A DNA stretch of 64,000 bases, taken from contig NZ_CP061770.1 in NCBI RefSeq assembly GCF_011751865.2, positions 2,666,001 through 2,730,000 of the forward strand. Reading direction: 5' to 3'. The stretch comes from Salinibacterium sp. ZJ70 (GTDB lineage: Bacteria; Actinomycetota; Actinomycetes; Actinomycetales; Microbacteriaceae). The notes beneath the pieces were generated by a model. The model searched no databases. It saw nothing but the letters and a program-made list of their open reading frames with translations, and was not told where the DNA came from. Below, piece by piece: positions 8,403 to 16,961 of this stretch. Position 1 is the first letter of the stretch; each line of letters begins with the position of its first letter. Position numbers and translations under genes: made by a program.

Positions 8403-9152
8403 TCACGAGCGGTGAGGGCGCAGGCCGACGCGCGGCGGTGCGGTGACTGCGCGCCTGCCGCCCGTGCCCCCCGAGCCCAGCGGCTCACTGTGGGTGACCT
8501 GGTAGACGGCCGCCTGCGCACGACGTGCGATGTGGAGCTTCGAGAACAATCCGGAGACGTAGTTCTTGACCGTCTTCTCGGAGAGGCCGAGCCGTTCGCC
8601 GATCTGCTTGTTGGTCAGGCCGAGTGCGATGAGCCGCAGCACGTCGTGCTCGCGCATCGTGAGGCGCGGGGCGTCTTCGGCCTCGACCCGCGACGCGAGC
8701 GCCGAGAACTCTGCGAGCGGCTCCCCGCGTGCGACGCGTCGCACGATCTCGCGCAGGATGCGGCCGCCGACGTCATCGCTGAGGTACGCGCTCGATCCAT
8801 CGACCTGCGCCGCCCGTCGGAGCTTCTCGTCATCCGAGCGCCCGAATGTCACGCACACCACCGTCGCCACCTCACCGCGTGCACCTTCGCCGGAAAGCGG
8901 GCCGTTCGCCGGTATCGCCACGTCGATGATCGCGACATCCGGGTGCGTGGCGACGATGTCGCGCACGCTCGACGCGAGCGACTCCGCCTCCCCCACGACC
9001 TCGATGTCCGGATCCTCGTCCAGCAGCGCCCTCAGACCACGCCGTGTGATCTCCCGCGCGTTCACCACGAAGACCTTGGTTCCCGTGCCGTCACGGTGCC
9101 ACCTGTCGGAAGCTTCCGCCCCCTGCAGCCCTCGCCGCTCTTCCCCAGCCAT
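8403..9152 (-). CDS. DevR/NarL-family response regulator (orphan)
   Basis: 249-residue two-component regulator. The receiver domain is at about 26-145 with phosphoacceptor Asp77 in PDVAIIDVAI. A LuxR-type helix-turn-helix at about 170-230 (LTNKQIGERLGLSEKTVKNY) is very close to DevR/DosR of mycobacteria. A 20-residue Gly/Arg-rich tail follows. The first 25 residues are poorly conserved, so the start could be later. No histidine kinase is encoded within the window, so it is an orphan or is served by a distant kinase. It is divergent from the thioester-adhesin gene, with a shared 187-bp intergenic region, and could regulate it; this is inferred from position only. Confidence 0.82.
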   Translation of the reverse strand: MAGEERRGLQGAEASDRWHRDGTGTKVFVVNAREITRRGLRALLDEDPDIEVVGEAESLASSVRDIVATHPDVAIIDVAIPANGPLSGEGARGEVATVVCVTFGRSDDEKLRRAAQVDGSSAYLSDDVGGRILREIVRRVARGEPLAEFSALASRVEAEDAPRLTMREHDVLRLIALGLTNKQIGERLGLSEKTVKNYVSGLFSKLHIARRAQAAVYQVTHSEPLGSGGTGGRRAVTAPPRVGLRPHRS

Positions 9153-9339
9153 CTCTTCATCCCCACCCTCTCCGCCGGAGTGAATCCCGCGGATGCCTCA
9201 GGCATATCACCCGTTTGTCCCCCTGTAGAGGGCTTGTACCGAAATCCACAGCGTGTTAGCGGCACCCAGTCATTCGGCCCTACCGTGCCGCTCCCCTCCG
9301 GGTTGCACTTGAGTCCTTCGCAGACCGAACGGGGGCGCC

Positions 9340-11688
9340 ATGAGCGAACACGAAATGAACACGCCGCACGCACGCCACGCACGACAGGACGAGCAGCGGG
9401 TTCTCACCCAGGACGAGGTCGCCCGGCGGCAGCGTCTCAGCTCGCAGGACACCCAGCCGATGCAGGCAGGCGACCTGCCGGAGCTGGATTCTGCTTCGTC
9501 CGATTCGACACCTTCCAAACGTGCGGATCACGCGCGGAGGCGCTCGACGTCGCGCCCCTCGGCGAGTCCGCCGGGGCGGGGGCCGTCGATGCGGCGCCGA
9601 TCGCGCGGGCGCTCGATCGCCTGGGCGACGATCGCGACCTTCGTCGTGTCGGCCTTCGCGGTCGTGTCGATAGGCGGAGCGGCGCAGGCTCGGGTTCCCA
9701 ACGCCCCCCCAATCAACGGGCTACCCGGCCCGAACACCGACCTCATCATGACGGGCACAGGCGCGGGCAGCACGGTGCGCGGCTTCCAACCCCCCACGCC
9801 GATCACGCAGGATCCAACGGCGCCCTACCCCGGTTCTAACCCCCCGGGATACACACCTGTCACGACCTTCGCCGGCATCATCACCACCCAGAGCGTTTCC
9901 GACGAGGACCTGACCGGTGAGATGTACTGCATCAACATCCGCGTCACGACGCAGCAGGGGATCGGGTACGAGGAGTCGCCGTGGGAGGAGTCGACTGTAC
10001 CGAACGTCGGACACGTCGCCTACATCCTCAACAACTACTACCCGAACGTCGCGGCACCCGCCGGGCTGAACACCGACCAGCAGGCCGCAGCGGTCCAGGC
10101 GGCGATCTGGTACTTCACCGACGGCTTTGTCCTGGGAACGACTGGTCCGGGATCCAACCTCAGATCAGCGGTCGCCGCGATCGTCGCCGACGCGCAGCAG
10201 AACGGTCCGGTCACCGAGCCCGATCCGCCGAACCTCTCCATCGATGCGGCGGGCACCAGCGTCCCTGTCGGCCAACTGGCTGGCCCGTTCACGATCAACA
10301 CGGACGCGGCCGAAGTGACCGTGAGCATTCCTTTCGACCGAAATGCGACCCTGTACGCCGATGCGGAGGGAACGATGGCGCTCGAGAATCCGGCCACCAT
10401 CGCCGCCGGCACACAGGTCTGGGTCAGTCGAACAGGCACGGATCCAGCCGAGGTGCTGCTGGCCGCACGAGCCGCCGTGACGGTGCAGAGAGGACAGGTC
10501 TACGTCTACGACGGCAACGCGGGCAGCGCGATCACCGATGCGCAGCGGCTCATCCTGGCAGCTACCACTGAACTGGACACCACTGCCGCACCGACAGCCG
10601 AGTTCTTCGCGGTCGGCTCGCTCGAGGTCAGCAAGACTCTCGCGGGAGAGGCGGTGGGTGAGCAGGGGGCGGCACAGCTGGCCATCTCGTGCGGCGAAGG
10701 ATACGAGTTCACGGCCGACATCCCGGCAGGTGCGACGACGACGCAGACATTCACGTTCGACGGCATACCCGTCGACAATACGTGCGTCATCACCGAACCG
10801 ACCACGGGGGCGACGACGGCAGTACTTGTGACGACCGACGCTCCACAGGAGGTCGTGATGCCAGACGGCGGCACGAGCGTCACCATCTCCAACACCTACA
10901 CGTTCGCTCCCGGAGGCTTGGTCTTCACCAAGACGATCACGGGCAGCCAAGCGGGCGAGCAGGGGGAGATCGTGATCGCCGTCGACTGCGGCGAGGCGCT
11001 GCAGGACACCGTGGCGATCCCTGCGGGATCTGCCGCTGGGGACTACACGAACACCTACACGGATCTGCCTGCGGGCACGGAGTGCACCATCACCGATACG
11101 CAGTCGGGCTCCACGACGACCGTCGAGGTCGTCACCGACGGCCCGGCCGAGGTGACGATCGAGCCCGGCGAGACCGCGACCGCGACTCTGACGAACACGG
11201 CGACATTCCGGCCGGGTTCGCTCGAGGTCGCAAAGGTGATCACGGGCCCGGCTGCCGGGCTGCAGGGAGTCATCGAGGTGTCGATCGACTGCGGCGATGC
11301 GCTGCAGGAGACGCTGACGATCCCGGCAGGGTCGGCGGCGGGCGACTACCGCGAAGTGTTCGAGGAGATCCCCGCGGGCACGACGTGCACCGTGAGTGAG
11401 ACCCTGACGGGTGCGAACAGCCTCGTCACGGTCGCCTCCGACGGGCCCGTGGCGGTCACCATCGCACCGGTCGAGGTGTCTGAGGCGGTCCTCACGAACA
11501 CGGTCACCGGCGTCGGGGTGCTGGATATCCCGGTGGTGGGAGCACTGGCGGTGACGGGACTCCTCGCGGTGAACTCGCCCGTCGCGTTCCCGCTCGCCCT
11601 GGCTGCCTCGCTGCTGGGCTTGGCCTTCGCCGCGTACGGCGCCTCGCGTCGACGTGAGCTGGTCGCCGAGGGCTCGCTCCTGGAGTGA
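9340..11688 (+). CDS. Thioester-domain (TQXA) surface adhesin with DUF5979 repeats and LAXTG anchor
   Basis: 782-residue surface protein. A cytoplasmic-type basic N-terminus of about 85 residues precedes the signal helix (SIAWATIATFVVSAFAVVSI, about 92-111). A thioester domain follows at about 145-290: Cys197 in GEMYCINIRV and Gln253 in AVQAAIWYFTDG would form the internal thioester used for covalent attachment to target surfaces. Then three tandem DUF5979-type beta modules of about 100 residues start near 426, 525 and 625; each opens with G-S/G-L-x-V/F-x-K and carries a conserved Cys pair. The C-terminus has LAVTG (736-740), a hydrophobic helix and SRRREL, a class E sortase signal. An alternative start at Met84 (9589) would give a normal-length signal peptide, but the first ATG follows a G-rich Shine-Dalgarno sequence. 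Adhesin function is from family knowledge. Confidence 0.88.
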   Translation: MSEHEMNTPHARHARQDEQRVLTQDEVARRQRLSSQDTQPMQAGDLPELDSASSDSTPSKRADHARRRSTSRPSASPPGRGPSMRRRSRGRSIAWATIATFVVSAFAVVSIGGAAQARVPNAPPINGLPGPNTDLIMTGTGAGSTVRGFQPPTPITQDPTAPYPGSNPPGYTPVTTFAGIITTQSVSDEDLTGEMYCINIRVTTQQGIGYEESPWEESTVPNVGHVAYILNNYYPNVAAPAGLNTDQQAAAVQAAIWYFTDGFVLGTTGPGSNLRSAVAAIVADAQQNGPVTEPDPPNLSIDAAGTSVPVGQLAGPFTINTDAAEVTVSIPFDRNATLYADAEGTMALENPATIAAGTQVWVSRTGTDPAEVLLAARAAVTVQRGQVYVYDGNAGSAITDAQRLILAATTELDTTAAPTAEFFAVGSLEVSKTLAGEAVGEQGAAQLAISCGEGYEFTADIPAGATTTQTFTFDGIPVDNTCVITEPTTGATTAVLVTTDAPQEVVMPDGGTSVTISNTYTFAPGGLVFTKTITGSQAGEQGEIVIAVDCGEALQDTVAIPAGSAAGDYTNTYTDLPAGTECTITDTQSGSTTTVEVVTDGPAEVTIEPGETATATLTNTATFRPGSLEVAKVITGPAAGLQGVIEVSIDCGDALQETLTIPAGSAAGDYREVFEEIPAGTTCTVSETLTGANSLVTVASDGPVAVTIAPVEVSEAVLTNTVTGVGVLDIPVVGALAVTGLLAVNSPVAFPLALAASLLGLAFAAYGASRRRELVAEGSLLE

Positions 11689-11705
11689 GAGCTGACACCA
11701 CAGAG

Positions 11706-11737
11706 AAGGGCCGCGCAGCGAGTGCCGCGCGGCCCTT
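11706..11737. terminator. Bidirectional terminator between convergent genes
   Basis: 11-bp stem AAGGGCCGCGC/GCGCGGCCCTT with a T-run on the rightward side and a short A-run on the other. It lies between the stop codons at 11688 (+) and 11752 (-). Confidence 0.8.
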
Positions 11738-11751
11738 TCTGTGGTGGTCGA

Positions 11752-12282
11752 CTACGACTCGAGAGCCTTGAGGATCTTGTCGTCGCTCTTGGAGATCGCG
11801 CGAACCACGGCCTCGTAGTCGCCTTTGTCGATCGCCTTGTTGATCCTCTTGTCGGCCCGCTCGAGTGCCTTGTCGAGTCGGTCGAGGTAGCGGTCATCGA
11901 CGACGGCCACGACTGCGGACGATCCCGCCGGCAGCCACTCCTCGGCGTCGACGCCGATCTCCTTCTCTTCGTGCCGCTTCACGATCTCACCGGTGATCGC
12001 GCCGACGCCCGCTCCGAGAGCCAGCCCGATGACGCCCGTGAGCAGCAGAGGCGGCGCGAAGAGTCCGATCACGAGCCCGGCGACGCCGCCGATGCCCGCG
12101 CCAAGACCGACCGTTCGTCCGCCGTGCTCCTTCACCTCGACCTTCCCGTCGCTCTTCCGCGACAGAACGACCGACGCGACGACGTGAACGTCGTCCATCG
12201 ATCGAAGAGCCTCGAAGTCCTGTCGCGCCGCGGTTTCGTCGCCGTAGCGGCCGACGAGCAGTTCGTAGTTTCGGTTTTCCAT
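11752..12282 (-). CDS. DUF1269-family membrane-associated stress protein
   Basis: 176-residue DUF1269 protein. The ferredoxin-like N-terminal part (YELLVGRYGDETAARQDFEAL) is followed by a Gly-rich hydrophobic segment at about 60-100 (GLGAGIGGVAGLVIGLFAPP and LTGVIGLALGAGVGAITGEI) resembling a glycine-zipper membrane insertion. The C-terminal part is charged and helical (LDKALERADKRINKAIDKGD). Start at 12282, preceded by AAAGG; longer in-frame extensions are not supported. It is divergent from hsp20 across 183 bp. Family members are linked to stress responses; molecular role unknown. Confidence 0.8.
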   Translation of the reverse strand: MENRNYELLVGRYGDETAARQDFEALRSMDDVHVVASVVLSRKSDGKVEVKEHGGRTVGLGAGIGGVAGLVIGLFAPPLLLTGVIGLALGAGVGAITGEIVKRHEEKEIGVDAEEWLPAGSSAVVAVVDDRYLDRLDKALERADKRINKAIDKGDYEAVVRAISKSDDKILKALES

Positions 12283-12465
12283 GGAGTTCCACCTTTCCTG
12301 TCGATTCACCTTCCGTCGCGCGCGCCCCCGCTGAACAGAGCAGTACGCCCCGGGCCGAACGGCTCTACCCCGCGGAACCCGCCGAGGTTGAGGGTGGATC
12401 GTGCGCACCCGTACACACGAACGGCGCCGAAGATGTCGGCGATCGCGTGAATGAAAGGAAAGACG

Positions 12466-12942
12466 ATGGCTCGCACACTGGTCCAATTCGACCCGCTCGG
12501 AGGATTCGACATCCTGCGTCGGCAGCTGTTCGACGACGGCTTCCTGGCGCCTCGCCCTGGTAAGGGCCCGACGACCGACGTGTACACCGACGGCGACAAG
12601 GCGCTCGTCGTCGAAGCGCATCTCCCGAACTTCTCCGAGAAGGACGTCACGGTGACGGTCGATCGCGGAACGCTCGTCCTGCAGGCTGAGCGCCGCGAGA
12701 AGCAGGAGGACCAGGAGCGCAAGTACGTCGTCCGCGAGAGCAGCAGCAGCTACTACCGCAGCATCCCGCTTCCTGAGGAAGCCGACCAGGATGCCATCTC
12801 GGCGGACTTCTCCGACGGCGTCCTCAAGGTCAGGGTGCCGCTCTCCGGCGGCGATTCGCCTCGCACCATCCAGATCGAATCCGGCGGCTCGAAGGACGAG
12901 AGCGGGTCGGGCAAGTCGAAGAGCGAGAGCAAGAAGAAGTAG
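12466..12942 (+). CDS. Hsp20/alpha-crystallin small heat-shock protein
   Basis: 158-residue small chaperone that would hold unfolding proteins in the cytoplasm. The alpha-crystallin domain spans about 35-130: DVYTDGDKALVVEAHLPNF, LVLQAERREKQ, the RSIPLPEEADQDAISADFSDGV strand region and VLKVRVPL. The C-terminal tail ends in a Ser/Lys-rich stretch. I chose ATG 12466 (MARTLVQFDPL) because AGGAAAG sits directly before it; another ATG 15 bp upstream would place this Shine-Dalgarno inside the gene. Probably heat- or stress-induced together with the divergent DUF1269 gene. Confidence 0.92.
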   Translation: MARTLVQFDPLGGFDILRRQLFDDGFLAPRPGKGPTTDVYTDGDKALVVEAHLPNFSEKDVTVTVDRGTLVLQAERREKQEDQERKYVVRESSSSYYRSIPLPEEADQDAISADFSDGVLKVRVPLSGGDSPRTIQIESGGSKDESGSGKSKSESKKK

Positions 12943-12959
12943 CGCTCCCCGTCATCCGC

Positions 12960-12992
12960 AAGCGGCCTGGACGCCACGCGTTCGGGCCGCTT
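12960..12992. terminator. Terminator between hsp20 and the symporter gene
   Basis: Stem AAGCGGCC/GGCCGCTT around a 17-base loop in the gap between two convergent genes; usable in both directions. Confidence 0.6.
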
Positions 12993-13007
12993 CAGCGCGC
13001 CGCGCTC

Positions 13008-14477
13008 CTAGCGGCGCCGGCGCGGCGGCCGAGAGACCGGAACCGCGCCCGTCACCGAGCGCTCGTCCTCCCACACCTGGATCCCGGAGAGGTCGGGCAG
13101 CAGGTCCCGTGTGAAGACAGGATCCCGACCTTCGCCCTTCTGCCTCGAGTAGTCGCGCAGCAGCCGGAAGGCGGTACCCGAGAGCAGGGTGATCGCCACG
13201 AGATTGACGAGCGCCATGATGCCCATGATCGCGTCGGCCGTGTTCCAGATGATGTCGGCTGAAGCGAGCGCGCCACCGAAAAGCGCCACCAGCACGAGCA
13301 CACGGAAGCCCAAGAGGACCGAGGGCTTGTCGGTGATGAACTCGATGTTCGACTCGCCGTAGTAGTAGTTGCCGATGATCGAGGTGAACGCGAGCAGGAA
13401 GATGATGAGGCTCAACAGGATGTTGGACCACTCGCCGAGGTTCGACACGAGTGCCGCCTGCGTGAGCGCGACGCCTTTCTCGGCACCCACCGGATCCGGG
13501 ATCGCGACGAGGATGATGAACGCCGTGATCGAACACACGAGGAACGTGTCGAAGTAGACCCCCAGCGTCTGCACGAGGCCCTGCTTCACCGGATGCGTGA
13601 CGGCGGCCGCGGCTCCCGCGTTCGGCGCCGACCCGAGACCCGCCTCGTTGGAGAACATGCCCCGCTTGACGCCCTGCATGATCATGACGCCGATGAGCCC
13701 GCCCGTGAACTGTCCGAAACCGAACGCCTCGACGTAGATGGCGGCGAACACCTCGGGAAGTCGCTCGATGTTGAGGGCGACGATGACGAGCCCCATGAGC
13801 AGGTAGAGCAGCGCCATGGCGGGCACCGTGGTCTGGGCCACGGATGCGATGCGCCGCAGTCCGCCGAAGATCACGAGCCCCGTGAGGGTGACGAGCACGC
13901 CACCCACCACCCACGGAACCCAGCCGGAGCCGACGCCGAGGCTGCCCTGGAGCGTGGCGCTGATCGTGTTGGCCTGCAGCGAGCTGAACGCGAACGGGAA
14001 GCACACGATGAGGATGCAGGCGAACACGATGCCCATCCATCTCGCGCCGAGCCCGTACTGCATGTAGTACGCGGGCCCCCCGCGGAATCCGTCCTGGTAG
14101 CGCACCTTGTAGAGCTGCCCGAGCGTCGATTCGACGAAGCTGGCAGCTCCGCCGACGAACGCCATCGTCCACATCCAGAACACCGCGCCAGGCCCGCCGA
14201 CGGCGATCGCGGTGCCGACGCCCGCGATGTTGCCGACGCCGACGCGCGAGGCCGCCGACATCGTGAAGGCCTGGAACGCCGAGACCGACTGGGTCTCACC
14301 CGACTCGTCCCGGGGGGTCTTGTCGGTGATGGACCGGAACATCTCGGGGATCATCCTCAGCTGCACGACACCGGAGCGCACCGTGAAGTAGACCCCGATG
14401 AGGCCGAGGACCGGGATCACGATCCAGGTCCAGAGCAGATCTCCGCCGGACAGGATCACGTCGTTGAGAACGTCCAT
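13008..14477 (-). CDS. Sodium:alanine/glycine symporter family (AGCS) transporter
   Basis: 489-residue inner-membrane amino-acid:Na+ symporter with about 10-11 hydrophobic segments. The AGCS signature is clear: TMSAASRVGVGNIAGVGTAI near residue 72, GGPGAVFWMWTMAFVGGA, and GGPAYYMQYGLGARWMG. Later GMFSNEAGLGSAPNAGAAA is the second family hallmark. Length matches AlsT/DagA-type proteins. Both termini are charged and cytoplasmic. Substrate is probably alanine or glycine by family; alternatives such as serine or glutamine exist. Single gene, converging on hsp20. Confidence 0.93.
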   Translation of the reverse strand: MDVLNDVILSGGDLLWTWIVIPVLGLIGVYFTVRSGVVQLRMIPEMFRSITDKTPRDESGETQSVSAFQAFTMSAASRVGVGNIAGVGTAIAVGGPGAVFWMWTMAFVGGAASFVESTLGQLYKVRYQDGFRGGPAYYMQYGLGARWMGIVFACILIVCFPFAFSSLQANTISATLQGSLGVGSGWVPWVVGGVLVTLTGLVIFGGLRRIASVAQTTVPAMALLYLLMGLVIVALNIERLPEVFAAIYVEAFGFGQFTGGLIGVMIMQGVKRGMFSNEAGLGSAPNAGAAAAVTHPVKQGLVQTLGVYFDTFLVCSITAFIILVAIPDPVGAEKGVALTQAALVSNLGEWSNILLSLIIFLLAFTSIIGNYYYGESNIEFITDKPSVLLGFRVLVLVALFGGALASADIIWNTADAIMGIMALVNLVAITLLSGTAFRLLRDYSRQKGEGRDPVFTRDLLPDLSGIQVWEDERSVTGAVPVSRPPRRRR

Positions 14478-14536
14478 CCTCCGAGTATCCCCGACCGACC
14501 CCCGAATGGGGGGTCATGCGAGCGGGATGGGCGGAC

Positions 14537-15559
14537 TCAGTCGGCCGCGACCGCCTTCGCGCGGTTGCGCTTCGCGCCGATGATGAGCAGCACGACGCCC
14601 GCGGCGACCCACAGGCCGAGCGTGACGGCGGCGCCCGCTCCCCCAGTCCAGTCGAAGTAGGCCGCAGAGCGCACGAGCGTTCCCGCAGCCCCCGGGGGCA
14701 GCAGCTGGCCGAAGAGGCCGAGGCCCTCAGGCAGCCAGGCCGCCGAGGTGGAGATCCCCGCGAACGGGTTGCCGAGGAACATCATGCTCGCGGCGCCGAT
14801 CGTGAAGCCCGCGCCGCCCACGGCCTCCTTGAGCCCAGCGAGCGGGATCGCGAGGCCCGCGATGCCGAGCGCCATCGCCGCGGCGACAGGCCAGAACGCG
14901 GCGCCGTCGATGCTGCCGAAGAGGAACTGGAGCACGCTGGCGACCAGCACGCCGCCGACCACCGAGAAGATCGAGATGCCGGCGATCGCCCAGCCGAGAC
15001 TGCGCTTGAAGACCGAGCGGAATGCGACGGCGGGCACGATGCCGCCGAAGACGAGCGGGAAGGCGAGACCGCCGATTCCGAGGCCCGAGGGGTCGGCGGC
15101 GGGAAGCGGAACGACGTCGGTGACGGTCACGGGCACCCCCGAGGCGCTGGCGATCGCCTGCGCCGTGGTGGCGATCGTGCCCGAGATCACGGCGGAGCCG
15201 GCGCTCGCGACCGAGACGCGCACCTCATCCTCGGCGAGGGCGATGCCGCCGACGATCTCACGGTTCTCGATCGCCTCGACGAGCTCCGCTTCGCTTGCGT
15301 ACATCGACAGGTCATAGCCGGCAGGGCTGGCCTGCTCGAGCGCGTCATCCCATGAGGCGACGGCGGCGGTCGGGCCGACGATGCCCACCGGGAGCTGGTT
15401 CGGTCCGCTCTTGAGCGACGGCATGATGAACACCATCAGCAGCAGCACGAGCACGACCCCGAGCCCCACGGTCAGACCGACGAGCCCGACGATCGGGTGC
15501 CGAGTCCGCTGGGGCTTTCCAGCGGTCTCCTGGGGGGCGGCGATAGGGTCGAGAGCCAA
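14537..15559 (-). CDS. Multi-pass membrane protein resembling ABC-2/YhgE-type exporter permeases
   Basis: About 340 residues. A cytoplasmic N-terminal tail is followed by one helix (HPIVGLVGLTVGLGVVLVLL), an extracytoplasmic domain of about 110 residues (SKGPNQLPVGIVGP-type segment onward), and five hydrophobic segments. The layout matches YhgE/Pip or ABC-2-like permeases, but no ATPase is adjacent. The start is taken as TTG 15559, preceded by GAAGGA. Upstream in-frame ATG codons would run through the operator region shared with the divergent TetR gene. Probably repressed by that TetR and involved in export of a toxic or lipophilic compound; this part is inference. Confidence 0.65.
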   Translation of the reverse strand: MALDPIAAPQETAGKPQRTRHPIVGLVGLTVGLGVVLVLLLMVFIMPSLKSGPNQLPVGIVGPTAAVASWDDALEQASPAGYDLSMYASEAELVEAIENREIVGGIALAEDEVRVSVASAGSAVISGTIATTAQAIASASGVPVTVTDVVPLPAADPSGLGIGGLAFPLVFGGIVPAVAFRSVFKRSLGWAIAGISIFSVVGGVLVASVLQFLFGSIDGAAFWPVAAAMALGIAGLAIPLAGLKEAVGGAGFTIGAASMMFLGNPFAGISTSAAWLPEGLGLFGQLLPPGAAGTLVRSAAYFDWTGGAGAAVTLGLWVAAGVVLLIIGAKRNRAKAVAAD

Positions 15560-15596
15560 GGCGGTGTCCTTCGGATGAGCAGAAATGGATGAATTT

Positions 15597-15625
15597 CCTC
15601 CAGTAATGATGGAGGAGGATCCTCC
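15597..15625. promoter_or_regulatory. Overlapping palindromes between exporter-like gene and TetR gene
   Basis: CCTCCA-N7-TGGAGG (15597-15615) overlaps the perfect 12-bp palindrome GGAGGATCCTCC (15614-15625). The pair lies in the short gap between the TTG at 15559 and the TetR ATG at 15679, the usual place for a TetR autoregulatory operator. Confidence 0.6.
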
Positions 15626-15678
15626 GCTTCGGCTGTGAGCCCCGCCCACCCCTCCGAGAGACCACCAGGGAGCTGCAC

Positions 15679-16269
15679 ATGCGAGCCGACGCCGCGCGCC
15701 GCCGCGACAGGATCGTGCGCGAAGCGCGACACATGTTCGCGGCGCACGGAAGCGGCATCGCCCTCGAAGCGATCGCCGATGCCAGCGAGGTCGGCATCGC
15801 CACGCTCTACCGCAACTTCGACTCGCGCCTCGCCCTCGCCGAGGAGGTCGCCCTCGCGATCCTCTCCGACATCCGCTACGCCTCCGCGCTCGCCCTCGAA
15901 CGCATGACCGAGAACCCGGTCGGCACCTGGCGCACCTACCTCGAGGAGCTCATCGACCTCGACCTCGGCGCGCTCACCGCAGGACTCGGCGATCTCGTCG
16001 CCGAGGGCCTCTCGCAGCGCGTCCTCGAGATGCAGACCCAGACGCTCGCGCGCGTCGATGAGGTTCTCGCGGCCGCCCGGCGATACGGGCAGGTGCGCGC
16101 CGAGCTGAGCGCCATCGAACTCGTCGTCCTGCTGGGGATGATCACCCGCCCCCAGCCCGACGTCATCCGCCAGGCGACACCCCGACTCGTCGAGAACGTG
16201 CTCGACATCCTCATCGGCGGACTGCGCAATGTGACGGAAAACGAGGAGCCCTCTCCCTCTGTCGACTGA
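15679..16269 (+). CDS. TetR/AcrR-family regulator 1
   Basis: 196-residue TetR regulator. The N-terminal helix-turn-helix (about 8-55) includes ALEAIADASEVGIATLYRNF, a classic TetR recognition segment. The C-terminal helical ligand domain has a WRTYLEELIDLDLGALTAGL motif. GGGAG precedes the ATG. It is divergent from the exporter-like gene with palindromes in the gap, so it probably represses that gene and itself until a ligand binds. It begins a run of three TetR genes. Confidence 0.88.
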   Translation: MRADAARRRDRIVREARHMFAAHGSGIALEAIADASEVGIATLYRNFDSRLALAEEVALAILSDIRYASALALERMTENPVGTWRTYLEELIDLDLGALTAGLGDLVAEGLSQRVLEMQTQTLARVDEVLAAARRYGQVRAELSAIELVVLLGMITRPQPDVIRQATPRLVENVLDILIGGLRNVTENEEPSPSVD

Positions 16270-16280
16270 TCCGCACTAAT

Positions 16281-16295
16281 GTGGACTCCTTCCAC
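16281..16295. promoter_or_regulatory. Inverted repeat before TetR gene 2
   Basis: GTGGA-CTCCT-TCCAC, a perfect 5-5-5 inverted repeat 21 bp before the ATG at 16317, in the 47-bp gap between TetR genes 1 and 2. Possible operator. Confidence 0.35.
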
Positions 16296-16316
16296 TCACT
16301 TTTCGAGAGACGACCC

Positions 16317-16961
16317 ATGACCACGCCCAGCGAACCCGCCCCCGAGGGTCGCCGAGCGCGAAAGCGCCGGGAGACCGAGGCAGCCATCACCTTGGCCGCG
16401 ATCCAGCTCGCCCTCGAGCGCGGCTATGAGAACGTCACCGTCGAAGCCATCTGCGATCGCGCCGACGTCTCCCGAAGCACGTTCTTCAACTACTTCCCCT
16501 CCCGCGACAGCGCGATCGTCGGCCGCTCGATGCTGGCTCGCACCCCCGAGCAGATCGACGCCGCATTTTCAGCACACCCCGGCGACACCGTGCGCGGTGC
16601 GATCGCCCTCCTGGCGGTCGGCGCACGGGAGCCCTCCCCTGAGGCCTCCGCCGCTGCGCGGCTGCATTGGCAGCTGATCGCCGAGCAGGAGACCGCACGG
16701 CGCCACTACTCCTACGCGCTCATCGGCACCCAGCAGCGGCTCACCGAGGCCACGCTCGCGTGGCTCACCGCGCATCCGGAGGAGGCGACACTCCCCGACG
16801 ACCTCGAACGCGAAGCGACACTCGTCGTGACCGCCGTGAATGCCGTGCTCTACTCCGTGACCGAAGCGTGGACGATCCCGTTCGCCGCCATCGAGAAGCC
16901 AGCGGAGGCCATCGATCTCGCCATCGACCGCCTCGCCCGAACGATTGGGGCGACCTCATGA
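16317..16961 (+). CDS. TetR/AcrR-family regulator 2
   Basis: 214-residue TetR regulator. Basic N-terminus (EGRRARKRRETEAAIT), then the helix-turn-helix VTVEAICDRADVSRSTFFNY. The C-terminal domain is of the type with a terminal AEAIDLAIDRLARTIG helix. Start taken at 16317, after GAGAGACGACCC; an in-frame ATG 36 bp earlier would overlap the inverted repeat. It overlaps the next gene by ATGA, so the two regulators are translationally coupled. The helix-turn-helix of the next gene is clearly related, suggesting duplication. Confidence 0.87.
   Translation: MTTPSEPAPEGRRARKRRETEAAITLAAIQLALERGYENVTVEAICDRADVSRSTFFNYFPSRDSAIVGRSMLARTPEQIDAAFSAHPGDTVRGAIALLAVGAREPSPEASAAARLHWQLIAEQETARRHYSYALIGTQQRLTEATLAWLTAHPEEATLPDDLEREATLVVTAVNAVLYSVTEAWTIPFAAIEKPAEAIDLAIDRLARTIGATS

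Noticed and set aside
10615..11510. Tandem DNA repeat array
   Set aside because: The 100-codon modules of the adhesin are diverged at DNA level; they are protein-domain repeats, not a sequence repeat locus.
12451..12465. Earlier ATG for hsp20
   Set aside because: It would place the only good Shine-Dalgarno sequence inside the gene; ATG 12466 fits the family N-terminus better.
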